Source: CAZCDM01 sp964497475 | GTDB taxonomy: Bacteria > Planctomycetota > Phycisphaerae > SM23-33 | Length of the DNA stretch: 6,262 nucleotides | Reading direction: 5' to 3' | NCBI GenBank assembly: GCA_964497475.1 | Contig: CAZCDM010000141.1 | Span: 1-6,262 of the forward strand | In this document: piece by piece, positions 5,243-6,262 of the stretch | Numbering within the stretch: position 1 is the stretch's first letter | How the letters are laid out: every line of letters starts with the position of its first letter | Made by a program: the position numbers and the translations under genes | The notes under the pieces: model-generated | Databases searched by the model: none | What the model saw: only the letters and a program-made list of their open reading frames with translations | What the model was told of the DNA's origin: nothing

Positions 5243-6199
5243 TCGCTCGTCGATTCGCGGCGAGATGCTCAGCAGCGTCGCCGTCGCCCGCAGCAGCCGG
5301 GCTTTGAAGGTGGCGCAATGACCCAGGGCCGTCCGCAGCGCACGGCGGGACTGCCGGAAGAACCCCTGCTTGAAGTACTGCCGCCCGGCCGCGTAGTACA
5401 GCTTGCCCAGCCGCTTGTCGACGATCGCCTGAGGGACGATGGCCCGGCCGCCAAACTCGGCGAGATACCGCTCGAGGACCATCGCCTCCTGCAGCCGACT
5501 GAAGCCGGTCTGGATCGAGACATTCGTGTCGTGTCGCCGCCGCAGGCCGGTGGGTTTCTGCAGCGGGTGGAAGTCGGTATGCTGGCTCAGCCGGAGGTAG
5601 AAGTCGTAATCCTCACAGCTCCGCAGCCGCTCGTCAAAGCCACCCACCTTGTCGTACAAATCCGCCCGAAATGTTACGCACAGGCTGGAAATATACATCC
5701 GCTGAAACAGCTCCACGGCCGTGGTGACCCCCTCCTGAAACTCGCCGGCAAGCTCCTCCACCGTGCCACCCTGATTCAGCCGGTGACGGTAGCCGTAGAT
5801 GAAACGCGAGGCGGGATGGGCGTCGATATACTCGGCGAACAGCTGCAGGGCATTGGGGTAATACAGGTCGTCGCTGTCGAAGAACGTGAGCCACTGGCCC
5901 CGGGCACTTCGGCGGGCGGTATTCCGGGCCGGCCCCGCCCCCGCATTGGCCTGGTGGACCAGCTCAATCCGCTCATCGCGCCGAGCATATTCACTGGCGA
6001 TCTCGGCCGAGCGATCTGTGCTGCCGTCATTGCAGATCACCAGCTGCCAGTCGGAAAATTCCTGCCGGAGCACCGATTCGATCGCCTCACGCAGATACGC
6101 CTCGTGGTTGTACAGCGGCATGAGGATGCTGAACATCGGCTTGTCGGCGGTGGTGTGCATGGACTCGGGGACTGGAGTGGCCAAGGCTGCATGACGCAT
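5225..6199 (-). CDS. Family 2 glycosyltransferase
   Basis: Probably transfers a sugar from a nucleotide-sugar donor to a surface polysaccharide or lipid-linked acceptor in the cytoplasm; donor and acceptor cannot be read from the sequence. The 324-aa protein has a GT-A fold: first strand FSILMPLYNHEAYL at 23-36, NDGSTD at 57-62, the metal-binding DxD-type motif DSDD at 108-111, and CEDYDFYLRLS at 195-205, which carries the likely catalytic acidic pair. RRHDTNVS follows at 221-228. The tail, about 264-305 (LGKLYYAAGRQYFKQG and after), resembles a single TPR-like helical pair. No transmembrane segment or signal peptide is evident. The start is uncertain: ATG 6199 has no Shine-Dalgarno and sits about 10 nt from the predicted transcript start; ATGs at 6160 and 6136 (residues 14 and 22) are alternatives that keep the whole domain. 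It is a single gene facing the translation cluster and appears functionally unrelated to it. Confidence 0.9.
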   Translation of the reverse strand: MRHAALATPVPESMHTTADKPMFSILMPLYNHEAYLREAIESVLRQEFSDWQLVICNDGSTDRSAEIASEYARRDERIELVHQANAGAGPARNTARRSARGQWLTFFDSDDLYYPNALQLFAEYIDAHPASRFIYGYRHRLNQGGTVEELAGEFQEGVTTAVELFQRMYISSLCVTFRADLYDKVGGFDERLRSCEDYDFYLRLSQHTDFHPLQKPTGLRRRHDTNVSIQTGFSRLQEAMVLERYLAEFGGRAIVPQAIVDKRLGKLYYAAGRQYFKQGFFRQSRRALRTALGHCATFKARLLRATATLLSISPRIDERPLPKL

Positions 6200-6209
6200 G
6201 GGGAAACGA

Positions 6210-6244
6210 AGGGAGCATTATACCGCCGGGGCTGGCAGGGGCAA
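6210..6244 (-). promoter_or_regulatory. Promoter of the glycosyltransferase gene
   Basis: Read on the - strand, TTGCCC (6244-6239, 4 of 6 to the -35 consensus), a 16-nt spacer and a perfect TATAAT (6222-6217) predict transcription starting near 6210. The -10 box is conspicuous in G+C-rich sequence. The predicted start leaves about 10 nt before the ATG at 6199, or about 50 nt before the alternative ATG at 6160. Confidence 0.55.
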
Positions 6245-6262
6245 AGAGGCGAATCGCCCGAG

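Noticed and set aside
1..6262. CRISPR arrays, tRNA or rRNA genes, insertion sequences, prophage genes, defence or toxin-antitoxin genes
   Set aside because: No spaced direct repeats, tRNA-like cloverleaf, rRNA segment, transposase, integrase or small toxin-antitoxin pair was found by eye on either strand; all long coding regions are housekeeping genes plus one glycosyltransferase.

Overview
The window is a G+C-rich stretch of bacterial chromosome carrying a conserved translation gene cluster, thrS - infC - rpmI - rplT - pheS, all on the + strand, followed by a convergent family-2 glycosyltransferase gene on the - strand. The gene order is shared by many bacteria. Residue-level features (ThrRS 'KPMNCPFHVQIY' and 'YRWEQSGELNGLTRVRGF', the IF3 type, and a 'TGTCAyyCTGAGCG' palindrome between genes) suggest a Planctomycetota member, perhaps Phycisphaerae-like. 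That placement is inference from memory, not a database result.

Layout. Bases 1-82 hold nothing I can assign. A candidate promoter (83-110) is followed by a strikingly regular 90-nt imperfect hairpin (124-213) in the thrS leader, then thrS (283-2499). The thrS-infC gap (2500-2764) holds a REP/MITE-like palindrome with a smaller palindrome nested in it, a weak promoter candidate, an 8-bp leader hairpin and a strong Shine-Dalgarno. The Shine-Dalgarno points to an AUC start codon for infC (2765-3340). After infC come an intrinsic-terminator-like hairpin and an abutting sigma70-type promoter that should drive rpmI (3509-3703), rplT (3800-4156) and pheS (4184-5200). The leaders of rpmI and rplT each contain a hairpin with a nearly identical loop (UACCUGUGG and UACCUGG). 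The glycosyltransferase gene (5225-6199, -) ends 24 nt past pheS, with a perfect 8-bp inverted repeat across the junction. Its promoter, with a perfect TATAAT, lies at 6217-6244.

The five + strand products all serve translation: two aminoacyl-tRNA synthetases (ThrRS and the PheRS alpha subunit), initiation factor IF3, and large-subunit proteins L35 and L20. pheT, the usual next gene, is absent, so the PheRS beta subunit must be encoded elsewhere. No novel multi-gene system is visible. The points of interest are the thrS leader RNA, the AUC start of infC, the 77-residue insertion in ThrRS, the nested intergenic palindrome and the possible paired operators in the rpmI and rplT leaders. Promoters, terminators and RNA structures were read by eye; no folding energies or searches were run.
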